Assembly: GCA_027604005.1 (NCBI GenBank)
Contig: JADGJT010000030.1
Span: forward strand, 51,615 to 102,940
DNA from: Dinochytrium kinnereticum
Lineage: Eukaryota > Chytridiomycota > Chytridiomycetes > Chytridiales > Chytridiaceae
DNA length: 51,326 bases
Direction of reading: 5' to 3'
Every line of letters starts with the position of its first letter. Position 1 is the stretch's first letter. Shown piece after piece: positions 1 through 11,151 of this stretch. The notes beneath the pieces were generated by a model. It saw nothing but the letters and a program-made list of their open reading frames with translations. It did not search any database and was not told the DNA's origin. The position numbers were made by a program, and so were the translations under genes.

Positions 1-437
1 GAGGAAGGGAACAAAACAGAAGAAGAAGAAGAAAGAGAAAGAGAAAAATTTGCCCGCCCAGCAAGTCCACCCGCGGCCCCGCGGGGGCGGCGGGGGCGGG
101 GGGGGGGGGGCGGCGCGCGGGGGGGGGGGGGGGGGGGCGGTTTGTCGTTGGTGTTTAATGATTTTTATTGTGTTTTGTTGATTAAGTAAGGTGGTTGGTT
201 TTTTGGTTTTGTTGTTGGGGAGGGTGGGGGTTTGGTGGATGCGCACACGTTCTTTGAATAGGTTTGCTCTGACCACGGAAGTTTTCTGTGGTGTCTCATT
301 CTGCATTGATTTGCCGACTCGTTGCTAAAGAATTTCTAGCTCGTCATCTTCTCAACTTTCGTTTCGCCTTTTCTTTCTTTCGACTTATACTTTTCGCACT
401 TTCTTCTCCTTTCTTAACGACCTTGAACACAAATACA
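1..437. other. Low-complexity intergenic start of window
   Basis: No gene is visible. Positions about 82-140 are almost pure G with scattered C, a composition unlike the rest of the window; this may be a real G-tract or an assembly artefact. CT-rich DNA at about 360-420 precedes the PQ-loop gene and could be its promoter or the pyrimidine tract of a 5' intron. Confidence 0.5.
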
Positions 438-438
438 G

Positions 439-1056
439 CACCTTGATGCCATCAACCTCTCTGTAGTCGCGACAACCATCTCCTCCACATCGGCGCTTCT
501 CATTATTGGAGGGTTCATCCCTCAATTCATATCAATCTACAGTAAGCTCTCCTCCTACCTCTCCTTCCTAATACCCCCCTTCCCCCCCCCATTTCACTCA
601 CTCACCCATCCTCCTCCGGCTATTTCCCATGCTGCCTAATTGGCAGTAGGAAAGGAGAAAGAAAAAACATGATGTAAAACAAACGCGTCCCTCACCCCCC
701 CTCCCGCCATTCAAACGAATCCAATCTAACAACCCCCTTTTCCGCACCTCAACTCCACAGAAACCAAAACCTGCCACGGAATCTCTCGCCTCTTTCTCAT
801 CCTCGATATTCTTGGAGGCCTGTTCTCCCTCACCGCGCTCGGACTCCATGACGGGAGGTTTGATGGCGTGTCAGCTGCGAGTTATGCGGCCGTCGTTTTG
901 CTTGATGTGGGGATTTGGGTTGTTGGTGCTGTTTGGGTGGGGTGGGAGGAGGGGGGGAAGGGAGGTGCGGGGGGGAAGGAGCTGGGTGAGGTTGGGGAGG
1001 GAGGGGGTAGGGAGTTTATTGTGGTTGGTGCGGGGGTTGAAGGGAGGGTGGGGTAG
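439..1056 (+). CDS. Short PQ-loop repeat membrane protein (5' end unresolved)
   Basis: Two exons, 439..541 and 761..1056, join in phase across a GT...AG intron. The product has the PQ-loop hallmark: a helix ending in GGFIPQ, then the short loop KTKTCHGIS, then a helix LFLILDILGG. A third hydrophobic segment (YAAVVLLDVGIWVVGAVW) follows and the protein ends in a Gly/Glu-rich tail. PQ-loop proteins are membrane transporters or receptors of vacuole/lysosome or plasma membrane, usually with seven helices and two PQ motifs; here only one motif and about three helices are seen, so it is a short or truncated member. No in-frame ATG exists: the frame is open back to a TGA at 424, and ATG at 446 lies in another frame. 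Either a tiny upstream exon joins at the AG at 437-438, or there is a sequence error. Substrate unknown. Confidence 0.55.
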
Positions 1057-2261
1057 GATGGGGTTGTTATTTTTTTGTTTTGTAATGTCTATTACGTCTC
1101 GTCTGTTGTGTTTATTTTTTTTTAGTGTGCGGAGGGTTTGACGCGTGGAAATGTCCTGAAGGTGAATTGCGTGGTGGTGTAATGGAAAGAGTTGTAGTAT
1201 GAAAAAGGGGTTGTATGAAACAAGAGAGTGGATGAGGGTTTAGTGGTTAGCACATTTGCCAATCGCGACCCAATCGCGGATATGAGGAAATGGAAGGCGA
1301 AAGGTATTTAAACCTGTTTGTGTTGGGTGCATCACAATACTCTTTTGTTTTGTATTTGTTTTCTCCAACGGTGAGTTCTTTATTGCGTGAAAAGATGATA
1401 TGAAGAGCGATACATGCTTTTTTTTTCCTGAAGAACTCCCAAAAGGGTTGACAACGAGAGTCAACGCCATTGAAGAAGATCAAAGTCCAGTGGTCCTCAT
1501 CGAGTGAGCCATTCTAAGGGGGTTCCTCCAACGGCCATTTATTTCGGATGATAAAGTGGCAATTGGAGAATCGCTGATGAGGACGGCTTTTGCGTTAGGT
1601 CATTCAGGAGTGGAGGACAAACGCCGCTGCCTGCCAGTAGTAGCACAGAGAAGATCAAACCCATAAAAAGTAAAGGTGGAAAAGCATCCACAAAACATCC
1701 AACCAACTGGGCAACCAGGGCGAAGGGGCAAAGGGGAGTTGGCGATGATTAAACAAATGCTTGCACAAACATGGGCCAATTGCTGATGCGTAAGGTGGGG
1801 GGCATGTGGGGGGGGGAGTTGCTTGCAGGGGTTCAACTTAAGTTGGCGAGAAAGTGCCATCAAAGTTTCCAGGCACCAGCGCTTCATTAAGAAAATACCT
1901 TCCTTTTTATTACGATTTGAAATGGGCAATGACCACTTGACGGGTCTTCTCCTCCATGGGGTCCTTGTGCTCCTGGCTTGTGAGGCCCAGCAGCAAGACA
2001 AGACGAAACACAAAACACAAGTCTCTTCAAAGCACAAAGTTGGACACAGGGGAAGATCAGGGAAGATGCCCTTCTGCCTTTTCTTTTTTTTTTTGTTACG
2101 ATTCGAGCACGTCCTTTTCTTTGGTGCTCTGCGCCGTCCCTCTCCTTCCCATCTCATACTTGACGCCGCCTTCACCACCACCTCAATAAAGAGAAAAAGC
2201 AAAACAAAACCCGACAAAACCCCCCCACAATCCCCTCTTCAACGACGCCGACGCACCACCA
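1057..2261. other. Intergenic, no supported gene
   Basis: A 1.2-kb stretch between the PQ-loop gene and the first receptor. Open frames here are low-complexity or Lys-rich and show no domain or codon pattern. CT-rich DNA and short A/T runs (about 2080-2220) just before the ATG at 2262 probably form the receptor promoter and leader. Confidence 0.5.
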
Positions 2262-3919
2262 ATGACTCCTCTGAACATCACCGTCGCCATCATCGCATTC
2301 CTGCTATCCATAACGGTTCTATGGATTCATGTGCGGTCGCGAAATCTCGCTCTCATCCTGTTATGCTCTTGCTTGTCCGCGATGCAGCTTCTGTTGGCTG
2401 TGAGTGGGTTGGTGTTTTTGGGGGTCAGACCGACGGTTGGGTATGATGGGATGCCGGTCACCCCGGGTGATTCTGTAGGGGGGTCGTTTGCTGAGAGAGG
2501 GATGCAGGCGTATTGTGAGTTGCAGGTATGGGCCGTGTCTGTTGAGGGGTTAGGGTTGTTTTTTGTCCCTTTCTTCCCATGTTCTTTGTACTAAATGAAG
2601 GTTCTGTATGGTAGGCTTTTTTGGTGAATGCTATTGGAGTGTCCATCTGTGAGTTTGTTTGTTTGTTTGTTTTTTGTTTTTTTTTTGGTTCAGTTCAGTG
2701 GAGGGTGTTGACTTTTCAACGTTTTCTCTTTCATTATTCATAGATAGCTCATGCTTCTGCCTCGCCATTGAGCTCAGTATCAAGACTAGAACGGTCACTT
2801 TTCTGTCGTCAGACCAAAGCACGTCGACATGGAGGCAGCCAAAGAACTGGATATATCTTTGCTTGGCTGTTCCGTTTCCCTTGTTCCTCGTCTCTTTTGG
2901 ATACTTTTTTCGAAAGTCGCCAAGGTTTGCCCCCCTTCCTTCTTTTTTATTTCTGTTGCTCTTACTGTCGTGGGTTGCTTGCAATCGTGTATTGTTTTTT
3001 TTGGTAGAGGACTCAAGTCTTTTTTTTATTGATTTCTTATTCTTGTTTCTTTAGGTCTTACTTTATCCCCTACGCTTATTGCGAGAACCAGACTAGCCCG
3101 CTTGTTTTCTTCTTCCTCTATGTCCTTAGCTTGGGGATTTTCACTCTGGGAGGATCTATCTTCACAAGTGAGACCGCCTAAAATTCTCCTACTCACCACT
3201 GTTAAACCAATCCCAAGTTCTACAGCTAACCCACCTCTAATTACCCCAAAACAACGCCCCCCCCCCTTTAACAACCAGTCCGCTCAGTAATAACCTACGC
3301 CTTCCGGCGATCCCAGATCGAAAAATGCATTCGCGAAGCAGCCAACAACGGTAACCTCCCTGGAACCGGTGATGATCTCCTTCAAGCGCTTCGTCGTATG
3401 ATCATCTGGTGCATTGGTTTTCACCTACTTGCCACCTCATTTTTGGCTCAGACGGGTGCGGCTTTGATCAGGGGGTTGCAAGCAGGTGCTCAGGCTATTG
3501 CGCCGAATGATGGGGTTGATCATAGGAATCCGGAGTTGGCTGTTACTGTTATGTATGTTACGGCTGCGCTGGCGGTGCTGCTGTTTGGTTGTTTTGGAAC
3601 GGTGAGTGTTTATTTGTGGTTCTTTTTTTTTTTTTGGGGGGGGGGGTTGAGGGGTTGAGGGTGTAGGGCGAAGTGGTTGATAGAAAGCTTGTTTTTGGCC
3701 TGCAGTCGTATCAACGGTTTTCCCTTTTTTCATATATCACTGGTTTACTCTTAATTCTTATTTCTCATGTTCGCAATCCTCTCCACCACCATCTTTTCCT
3801 CCAAAATCCTCTTCGCCTTCATTTCAGAATTACTAACCTCCTTCCTCTCAAATCTCACTCAGGGAGTTATCGCTGTCTCTCGATTCCGTTCTTGCTTTTC
3901 AAGGTTCCGGTCTTATTAA
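2262..3919 (+). CDS. Ste3-like seven-helix receptor 1, nearly tail-less (323 aa)
   Basis: Six exons: 2262..2525, 2615..2648, 2744..2924, 3055..3167, 3279..3601, 3863..3919, all GT...AG and in phase. Seven hydrophobic segments are visible. Features resembling fungal Ste3/class D pheromone receptors are W-I-H followed by an R-N and a hydrophobic helix 2, a conserved Cys (YCELQ) before helix 3, WRQPKNW before helix 4, a Y-A-Y-C-E loop before helix 5, and basic YAFRRSQIEKCI after helix 5. These receptors sit in the plasma membrane, bind lipopeptide pheromone and signal through a G protein. The protein stops 18 residues after helix 7, so it lacks the usual cytoplasmic tail. Exon boundaries match those of the paralogue at 5324. 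The last exon was placed by homology to the paralogue (G-V-I-A-V-S-R against G-K-T-A-L-A-R). Another fungal GPCR class is possible. Confidence 0.6.
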
Positions 3920-4558
3920 GCGCTCGGCTGTTCCCCCGCTAGTCACCCCGCTCATCCACTTACCAAAGCTATGCACTATACCCTCTATATCAGAAAAGCA
4001 CCCCATTTAATTTTTATTTTTTGCTTGCCATTGTTTTTTATCTGTCTCGATTTTTCGTCGTTGCTGAAAGACTCGAGTTTTTTGCTTGTTTTACACACAT
4101 ATTATATTTTTTTGTCTTTGGGCTTATCTTGTTTACTGTGTACAGACTGCGGTAATGTATTTGAGTGTATATTGCATTAGCTGTGTTGGTTTTTTTTTTC
4201 TCTCGTTATGTTGTGGCTTTGGTTAAGCATGTGGGCGGTCGATGCTTTTGTTTTTTCTGAATGATAGTTTGCGGCTGTGAAGTTTATTACCATCAAGTGG
4301 AATATTATTTTTGGTCAGATTATTTTACACTTCCGGGGTTTCTGTATATTTAGCTTGTGAAGCAATTACTCGGGTTGTGGTATATTTGCCGTGGTGGCGG
4401 AGAAGTGATGGGGAAGGCCTAATGTCTCTCGAAAAAGATGAAAGGCTCAAATAGCTGATGAAGTCCAGTCGCAATTTGCAGACCTGAGAGTATACAAAGA
4501 CCTCCCCAACCATGGTGAAGCCCTGTAGTTGAATAAGCCAAAACTCCACAGAGCAATT
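3920..4558. other. Intergenic between convergent genes
   Basis: T-rich 3' region between receptor 1 and the convergent EF-hand gene. No coding signal is seen; it probably holds both 3' UTRs and polyadenylation sites. Confidence 0.45.
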
Positions 4559-5134
4559 CTAATGAAAGAACTCCGGGATATCGCTATCCAATCCAGAGCC
4601 ATGTAGAATCTGTAGCCTCGTCAAAGCCTTATCCCCAGCCCCAAACCAACTCCTTGTATCCCGTCCCCTCCTCCAAACCTCAGAAAGCCAAACAATCTCC
4701 CACAACGACACATTCGCCGGATTTCCAATATCAACCCCACCAACATCGACCCATACATGTTTCCCGACCAGCTCAGGCCACCTCAATTTCCCATCCCGAT
4801 CCCTATCCAAGCTTCTAAACATCTCACGTCTCTCCACAAAGCTCATGGGGTGTAATCCAAGAATGTCAAAAAGACTGTTGGCCATCGTTTCATCGAGCGT
4901 GCAGTTTTCGGCTTTGATCTTGTCCTCTTCCAGGGAGAGGGGAGGTTGGCTGCAGTGGCAGTCACCTGAGACGGAGGAGAAGAAGCGGTCAAGGAGGGTT
5001 GGCCATGATGAGGGACTGATGCGGGTGCCGGCGATGATGAGGAAGTAGTACTGGAGGATGATGAGGAGCAGGATGAATGTGTTGAGAGAGAGAGCAGCGA
5101 TGTTGCCTCTGAGGGAGAATAGGAAACGGCGCAT
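4559..5134 (-). CDS. Small type II membrane protein with one EF-hand (191 aa)
   Basis: Single exon. A short basic N-terminus (MRRFLFSLRG) is followed by one hydrophobic helix at about residues 13-36, suggesting an uncleaved signal anchor with the rest in the lumen or outside the cell. Residues 110-121 form a canonical 12-residue EF-hand loop, DRDRDGKLRWPE, with Asp at 1, 3 and 5, Gly at 6 and Glu at 12, so calcium binding is likely. Two Cys (CHC) lie at 59-61. No catalytic domain is recognised. It is divergently arranged with receptor 2: the two ATGs are 189 bp apart, so they may share a promoter. Function unknown. Confidence 0.6.
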   Translation of the reverse strand: MRRFLFSLRGNIAALSLNTFILLLIILQYYFLIIAGTRISPSSWPTLLDRFFSSVSGDCHCSQPPLSLEEDKIKAENCTLDETMANSLFDILGLHPMSFVERREMFRSLDRDRDGKLRWPELVGKHVWVDVGGVDIGNPANVSLWEIVWLSEVWRRGRDTRSWFGAGDKALTRLQILHGSGLDSDIPEFFH

Positions 5135-5323
5135 CGCTGGAGACCGTTGACGGATGGACGTTGAGGGTAGGTGAGGCCGTCAAAGTTGGGTTTGTCAGGT
5201 CAGATATTTGAATGTTATTTATTCCAAACAAACCTGAAAGTTGCTCCTAAAAAATCCTTCTTTGGACTCGCTTGATCCTTCAGTCAGACTGCACATCAAC
5301 CCCCACCCATAGACAACGAAACG
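5135..5323. promoter_or_regulatory. Shared divergent promoter region, EF-hand gene and receptor 2
   Basis: Only 189 bp separate the start codons of two genes transcribed away from each other. No clear TATA box was found. The arrangement suggests common control; this is inferred from layout only. Confidence 0.35.
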
Positions 5324-8300
5324 ATGACGCCCCTCAACCTCTGCCTCTCCTGTCTGGCCTTCTTTCTCTCATTGTTGGTTCTCTGGATTCACCTGCCAAC
5401 GCGCAACGTCGCCCTCCTGCTGCTCTGTGCTGTCTCAAACCTCACCCAACTCACGCTCATCATCGGGAGCATATACCCCGCCTTTGCCAATGAACGCGTG
5501 AATGATAAAGTGAGCTTTCCGATTGGGGTACAGGTTATCTGTGAAGCTCAGGTAAGGCACCTCTGTTCCACCTTTTTTGTGAGATGGCTCGTGTGGGATG
5601 GTGACGTGGTGATTTCGCCACTGATTCTTCATTTTCATGGGTTCGGTCTGATGTGCGCGGCGTTTATTTCGCTTTCCTTAGGCATTTCTGTTGAACGTGT
5701 TAGGGATCTCATTGTGTGAGTGGGTCTGCTTGTTGCTGTTGTTGAAATAAGTTGAGGATCTGGGTTGACGGATGGATATGATGACGTGTTTTTTTCTTAT
5801 TTCTTTGCAGATGGATGCTGCCTTTCTCTGGCGATGGAACTGAGTCTTCGAACAAGGGCCACGACGATCATAGCCCCCGAGAGTGAGAAGACGGTTTGGA
5901 GGCAACCCAAGACCTGGCTGTATTTTGGGCTAGCTTTAGGTTTCCCTGTCCTTCTGGGAATCGTAGACCTTGCATTCAGGACTTCAAAGTATTTTCCCAC
6001 ACTCATTCGCCTAGTCTTCATTTCTGCGAATCGACTTGTTTTTTTTTCATCTGAGAGTCGTGTATCTTTAGTTACTGTTTCTGATCTCATGGTTTTGAAA
6101 TCCTACAGTCGCGCTCACTACATCCCAGACGCCTATTGCGATAATGAGACTCCCCAGATCGTCTTCTTTCTCGTCTTCGTCCTCAGCCTCGGCCTCTATA
6201 CCCTTGGGGGGTCCGTCTTCACTGGTAAACTTGACTGTCTCATCTCCAACCTCACCATAAAAAAAAAAAATAGTCCTTGCTGTCGTCACATATGCCCGCC
6301 GTCGGTCCGTCATTGTCAAAGCCCTTAACGAATCTATGAGCCCCCTCCCACATGCTCAAATCGTTCGAAACGCAGCCCAGACCTCAAGTCACCAGCTTCT
6401 TCAAACCCTTCAAAGAATGATTGTTTGGAGCGTCGGATACCATCTTATTGCTGTCGCGTTCTTGGTGCAGACCGCGGCGGCTTCGGTGGAGAAGCTTTCA
6501 AAGAGTAGGTCTGGGAGAGTGGTTACAACGGATGAGGGGGATTCGAGGTCGGCTACGGTTATGTTTGGGACAGCTGGGGTTGGAATGCTGCTGTTTTGTT
6601 GTTTTGGGATGGTTGGTGTTCTGAATGGGTTGATTGCTCTCTGTTGCGTTGTGGAAACTAACAGCTACATCTTGATTTGTTTGTTTTCCGCAGGGAAAGA
6701 CGGCTCTTGCGAGAATTAAACTTCTCCTCCCATGCCTTCCAAAACAATCTCCAACGAATGACGCAGGACAGCACAACAGTCGCCATATTTCCCTGAATAT
6801 GTTTCGGGTACGCGAAATTCATTCTATCCAAGCTTCCCTATTGTAACCGGTAATATACTATCCAGCAAGGAACTGTCACCGAAGCCGAGCTCACGCAAAC
6901 TGGTATCAGCGTAGACTTATTCTCAATGACTCGAAGCTCCTCGCAACCCCCGCTTCCGGTCAAAGCACGAACAATCATCACTTCACCGGACCCTTGCTTT
7001 GATGGTCGGAATGGGATGGAGGACGAGGAGGTTGGTGCATTTGACGTGGCCAGACGTGGGACGTTGACGAGGAGATTGAAGCGTGATGATTGCGCTTGTG
7101 GGGGGTGCAAAAAAGTGCAGCTCAGGTTCATACCAAAGGTATTATCTTTTTTTTTCTCCTTTAAAATAACTAATTCTCTTCGTTCTAGCCTAAGGTTCAA
7201 AAAGTCCCAAAGGCGGTTGACGTCAATCTAGTGCTTCGATTAAATCCTTCGCTGCAGCCTCGCGAGAATTATCCGGGTCCAATCACAACCGCCACTCTCA
7301 GTGTTTACCCACCCTCCTCAGCAGAACAAACCCCGATCTCCCCAGCGACTTCAGGCCTCATTACTCCAAGCCCATCTCATCATAACGATGTTTTATGCTG
7401 GACCCCCACTAGTCCCACCTCTCAACGACCTCCAACTGCCACAGCTTGGTGGTGGGACCGCGCGGACGGCATGACCGTCCGTACATCGCGTGATGACAGC
7501 GTGATTGATTACCCGTCATTGATGAGGAGTAAGGCAGCGCATGGGGAAAAGTCGGTCATGTCCAAGACGTCAAGGCTTCAGATGATTAAAAGACGTTCGA
7601 TTGCAAGGTGGGGGGATGAGGAATTAGGGGAGGTGGAAAGGGTGCCCAGCCTCCCGCTTATGCTTCCGGGACCGAGGTTTTCAGTTATGTTTGATGGGAG
7701 TAAGGATGGTAATAGAAGATGGTCCGGGTCGTTTTTGGAGAAAAAGGTATGATTGTCACTTCCTTCCTCTTTCATAACGCTCGTTTCTTATAATGTGCAG
7801 TCGGAGCAGAAACCAAATGAGCGGTCTTTGATAGTGATGGGATGTTCTTACACCCATCCCCGCCGTCCGGCCCCTCGTGCAGAGTTCCCTATGCCGGTTC
7901 ACGTCTTCCACCGAACGGTTAAGCGCACACTGGCTTCAACATCAAGAACCCCATCTCCAGTCGCCCCATTGGAACCCTACTCCCCACCACCACGCCCATC
8001 AACCCCTCCACCTCCCTCTGAATGCGACGGTGGTGAGCCAACCACTCCGCCTCCTGCAAGAGACGACGTCCAACCCACCACGCCTCAAAAGGAGGCTCCC
8101 AGCAAGCTTCAAATCCCAACCATCCACGCAGCTTCATCGACTTTGGTGACGCCAAGCACTCTTTGGGGTGACGCGGCAACAACCCTGGCTACTCCAACCC
8201 CTACGCGATTCGCGTTCGACTTTTCGGACTTGGTGGTGGGTAAGGTGCGTGGTGGAGATGACGTGACTGAATCTGGGAGCACGCTTGATGATCGATCGCC

Positions 8301-8487
8301 TAGTTTCTGGGCGTCCAGTGTCAAGTCGACTGTGACGACGGTGGATGGCGAGGAGGTTTTGGATGAGACTGAGGGGAATGAGAGGAGGTGGGGAACTTAC
8401 CATGGATGGTTTGCTCCAGTGATTACTTGGAAGTCGGGGGATAAGAGACCTTATTGGGCTGAGGCTTGGTATAACGAAAGACGATAG
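5324..8487 (+). CDS. Ste3-like seven-helix receptor 2 with long cytoplasmic tail (841 aa)
   Basis: Nine exons: 5324..5551, 5682..5715, 5811..5988, 6109..6224, 6274..6611, 6694..6807, 6866..7138, 7189..7746, 7801..8487. The first five introns lie at the same positions and phases as in the gene at 2262, and the helical half is clearly paralogous (LWIHLPTRNVALLLL, CEAQ, WRQPKTWLYF, IPDAYCDNE). It is a putative plasma-membrane pheromone-type GPCR. After helix 7 (about residue 298) the frame continues for about 540 codons rich in Pro, Ser and Thr, with a Cys-containing basic patch (DDCACGGCKKVQ). Long tails are common in fungal Ste3 receptors and carry regulatory phosphorylation. Caution: the tail exons from 6866 on could instead be a separate gene starting at ATG 6926, but reading frame and splice signals support one gene. 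Confidence 0.55.
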
Positions 8488-9509
8488 AAAGGGTGGCTCA
8501 CCACCAGTTGATATTACCCCTTTTATTTACGTACTTTTTCATTCAAGTCCCTGCATTTTCTGAAGCGCATCTTACTTCTATTGTTTTCCTTCTTTTTTTC
8601 TTTTCTTTTGTTAGAGTGATATGCATGATTTCGATAGTCAGTCGATCATTTCTTTTCTCGGTTTGCAGTTTGTAGTTTTGTAGGTACACGCAGTCTGTCT
8701 TTTTTGGCCCGTTCTTGGCCGGTTTCCAGAGTTCGAAATAAAGGGTGATTTTTGCGCAGTTTATCCGAACGAATATTTTGCGGGATTTCTCGTATCACAC
8801 CGGTTGCGCACCGGTGGAAGTTTCAGAGGTTGTTTTTCCGCTAATGAGGGAATGAATAAGGAATGACTGGGAAACTGAGCACGAGAATTAATTCACTGCA
8901 GGTGATAAGGGAATGGATGAAACGGCGATAAGAATAATCAGAGAAGTCAAATACGGTGGTAGGAAGGAGGGACGGCGGAAAAGGAGATCAAAAGAGCGAA
9001 AGAACGAAAGAAGGATGAAAGAAAGAAAGAATGGCAGAGAGTGAACATCATCCATCCATTCATCCTCATCACAGCATGAAATGTGATTCAGCAAGCGCGT
9101 TGTTGCGGGCATCGAAATGTTGGAAGAGAGTCGAGGTGCAGTGATTTGATCGTCGGAGGCAGCGGACGGACTTGCTGAAAATCCCCTTGAAATCTTCGCC
9201 CAGGCGGATCATTTCTGTGTGGAGATCTGTGCGATGCACTCAGCCAATCAGCGCGCATGATCACAGATATTCCAGCGTGCATATCCCTGAACACTCCTTC
9301 TTTGGGCTTGACCTCGCCATTGCCGCACACAACCTTGATCTGTAACGAGCTGCTGCTCTTTCTTTGGTGCTTTTATCCACTTCTCTTTCTGCTCGCTTAA
9401 AAAAAGGCTGTCCTCTCCCAACCTCTTTGTTGTCGAGATAGAACGAACCTCCTGCGATCATTCCATTCCCCACAATCGCATCCCCTGAGACCTTAATCGT
9501 GCTGCAGTG
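8488..9509. other. Intergenic, promoter side of the ORP gene
   Basis: About 1 kb without a supported gene. The first part is T-rich and probably the receptor 2 3' UTR; a purine-rich run (about 8960-9040) follows, then the leader of the oxysterol-binding protein gene. Confidence 0.45.
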
Positions 9510-11151
9510 ATGGCTTCCACCACCACAACCCCTTCGCCTCTCTCCAAAAGCAAGCTGGCCGATGTTGACACTTTAGCGACCCATGACGATGTAAAGGAGA
9601 CCGAGAACATCGATATGGAGGATGGAAACAGCAAGCTCTCATTTGTGTGGGGCTTGCTTAGAAAACTGGCAAACGTGAAAGATATTGCATCTGTCAGAAT
9701 GTCCCTACCCGCGAACCTCATGGAGCCAATGTCGAATCTTGAGTTCTGGAACTACAATGATCGTCCGGACTTGTTTGCGACGTGAGTTGATGTTCTCTTT
9801 TTCACTGGCTACTTGGTGCTGTCAAAGCGAGGGCGACCTGCTCATCCCTTCCGTTTCTATGTATCTCTCCTTTTCTGATCAATGTTTGTGTTATATTAGT
9901 ATGGGAGACCCCGAAGATCCCGTTGAGCGTATGCTGCGAGTCGTCCGCTGGTTCCTTTCAAAGGACACGAAATGGAAGGACAACAAGCTCCGCAAGCCTT
10001 ACAATCCCATCCTTGGCGAAGTCTTTCAATGTCATTGGCTCGTTGACCGCAACCCGGTAGCTACTTTCCTTGACGACACAGCATCAAGCAGGCCGTCCAC
10101 CTCCACTCCCATTGTCTCCGCCTCCGCTCCTGCTCTTCAAAATCTCCGCAACTCCTCTGTAGAGACCGACACGGCATCTGTTGTGTCTCATCGGTCTGAA
10201 CGTACCCTTGTGGATCCAGCGGCTCGCCCTGGGTCGTACTTTTCTACCGCTCCTGGGACACTTCGCGTGAACTGCCTGACTGAGCAGATTCTTCACCATC
10301 CACCGGTGTCAGCGTTTTATTACAAGTGTGAGGAGAAGGGCGTTGTGGCAAGAGGCGTGGATCACGTCAGCGCTAAGTTTACCGGCACCTCTATCAAGGT
10401 GGGCGCTGGCGACCACAATGCGGGGATATACGTTATGCTTGAGCAGCGTGATGGCGAAGAGTACAATATGACCTATCCTTGGGCTTCTATCAATGGCTGG
10501 CTCTCTGGACGTCCTTACATCACAGTTTCAGAGACCACCGTCGTGACATGCCCCAAGACCAAGCTCAAGTGCGTTCTTCTTTACAAAGACGAGCCATACT
10601 TTACCGCACCACGTTTCGCAGTTGAAGGCAAGATCTTCCGCTACGATCCTGCTGCAGACGCCTTAAAGAGCGAGAAGGAGCGTAGGGAGTCTGAAAAGCT
10701 TAACAAGATTCCTGACTCTGCTGTCGTCGCGACAATCTGGGGAGCATGGAACGGGAAGATTTACGCCAAGATGGGGCCTCATTCTTTGTCAAAGCAATCT
10801 GTGTCGACCGAAAAGCAACTTCTGCTTGATATTTCTACTTCCGTTGCTGCTGACAAGATGGTTCGACCTTTGGATGAGCAGGAGCCGAATGAGAGTAGGA
10901 GGTTGTGGGCGGATGTCACTGCTGCTATTGAGACAAAGGACTTCAACGCTGCTACGAGATTGAAGAGGGCTATCGAGGATGAGCAGAGAAAGATTGCTGG
11001 TGATAGGGAGAAGGGGACCGTGCCGCCTTTCCAAAATCGTTACTTTGACTTCAAGGTGCCTCCTGGGACCCCGGCCTCTCACGTTTCGCCGGAGATGATG
11101 TTTGAGAGAGGAAAGCCGTACCTTAAGGAAGGCGTCAACATGGCTTCATGA
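9510..11151 (+). CDS. Oxysterol-binding protein-related protein (ORP/Osh family, 507 aa)
   Basis: Two exons, 9510..9781 and 9900..11151. The ORD lipid-transfer domain is recognised by LEFWNYNDRPDLFA, by KPYNPILGEVF, and by the family fingerprint at about residues 219-226, EQILHHPP (family consensus EQVSHHPP), including the two His that contact phosphoinositide. The C-terminus (LW...FNAATRLKRAIEDEQRK) also fits. ORPs move sterols or phosphatidylserine between membranes against PI4P. No PH, ankyrin or FFAT element is visible, so it resembles the short Osh4/Kes1-type layout. A Ser/Thr/Pro-rich insertion of roughly 60 residues lies between LGEVF and the fingerprint. ATG 9510 follows a codon that could act as GTG at 9507; ATG is preferred. 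Confidence 0.93.

Noticed and set aside
1228..1310. tRNA-like A-box (TTTAGTGGTTAGCAC)
   Set aside because: No B-box (GGTTCGANNCC-like) follows and no cloverleaf can be drawn; treated as chance.
1600..2217. 205-codon minus-strand frame
   Set aside because: Lys/Arg/Cys-rich with no domain, depends on A/T runs and lies over the receptor 1 upstream region.
3673..3862. Alternative last exon of receptor 1 (frame from 3673 reaching 3942)
   Set aside because: The shorter exon 3863-3919 matches receptor 2 residue by residue (G-x-x-A-x-x-R), so the longer one was not used.
8493..8675. Short hydrophobic frame ending in CSL, considered as CaaX pheromone precursor
   Set aside because: The Cys is at the third, not fourth, position from the end, and the frame is just the T-rich 3' region.
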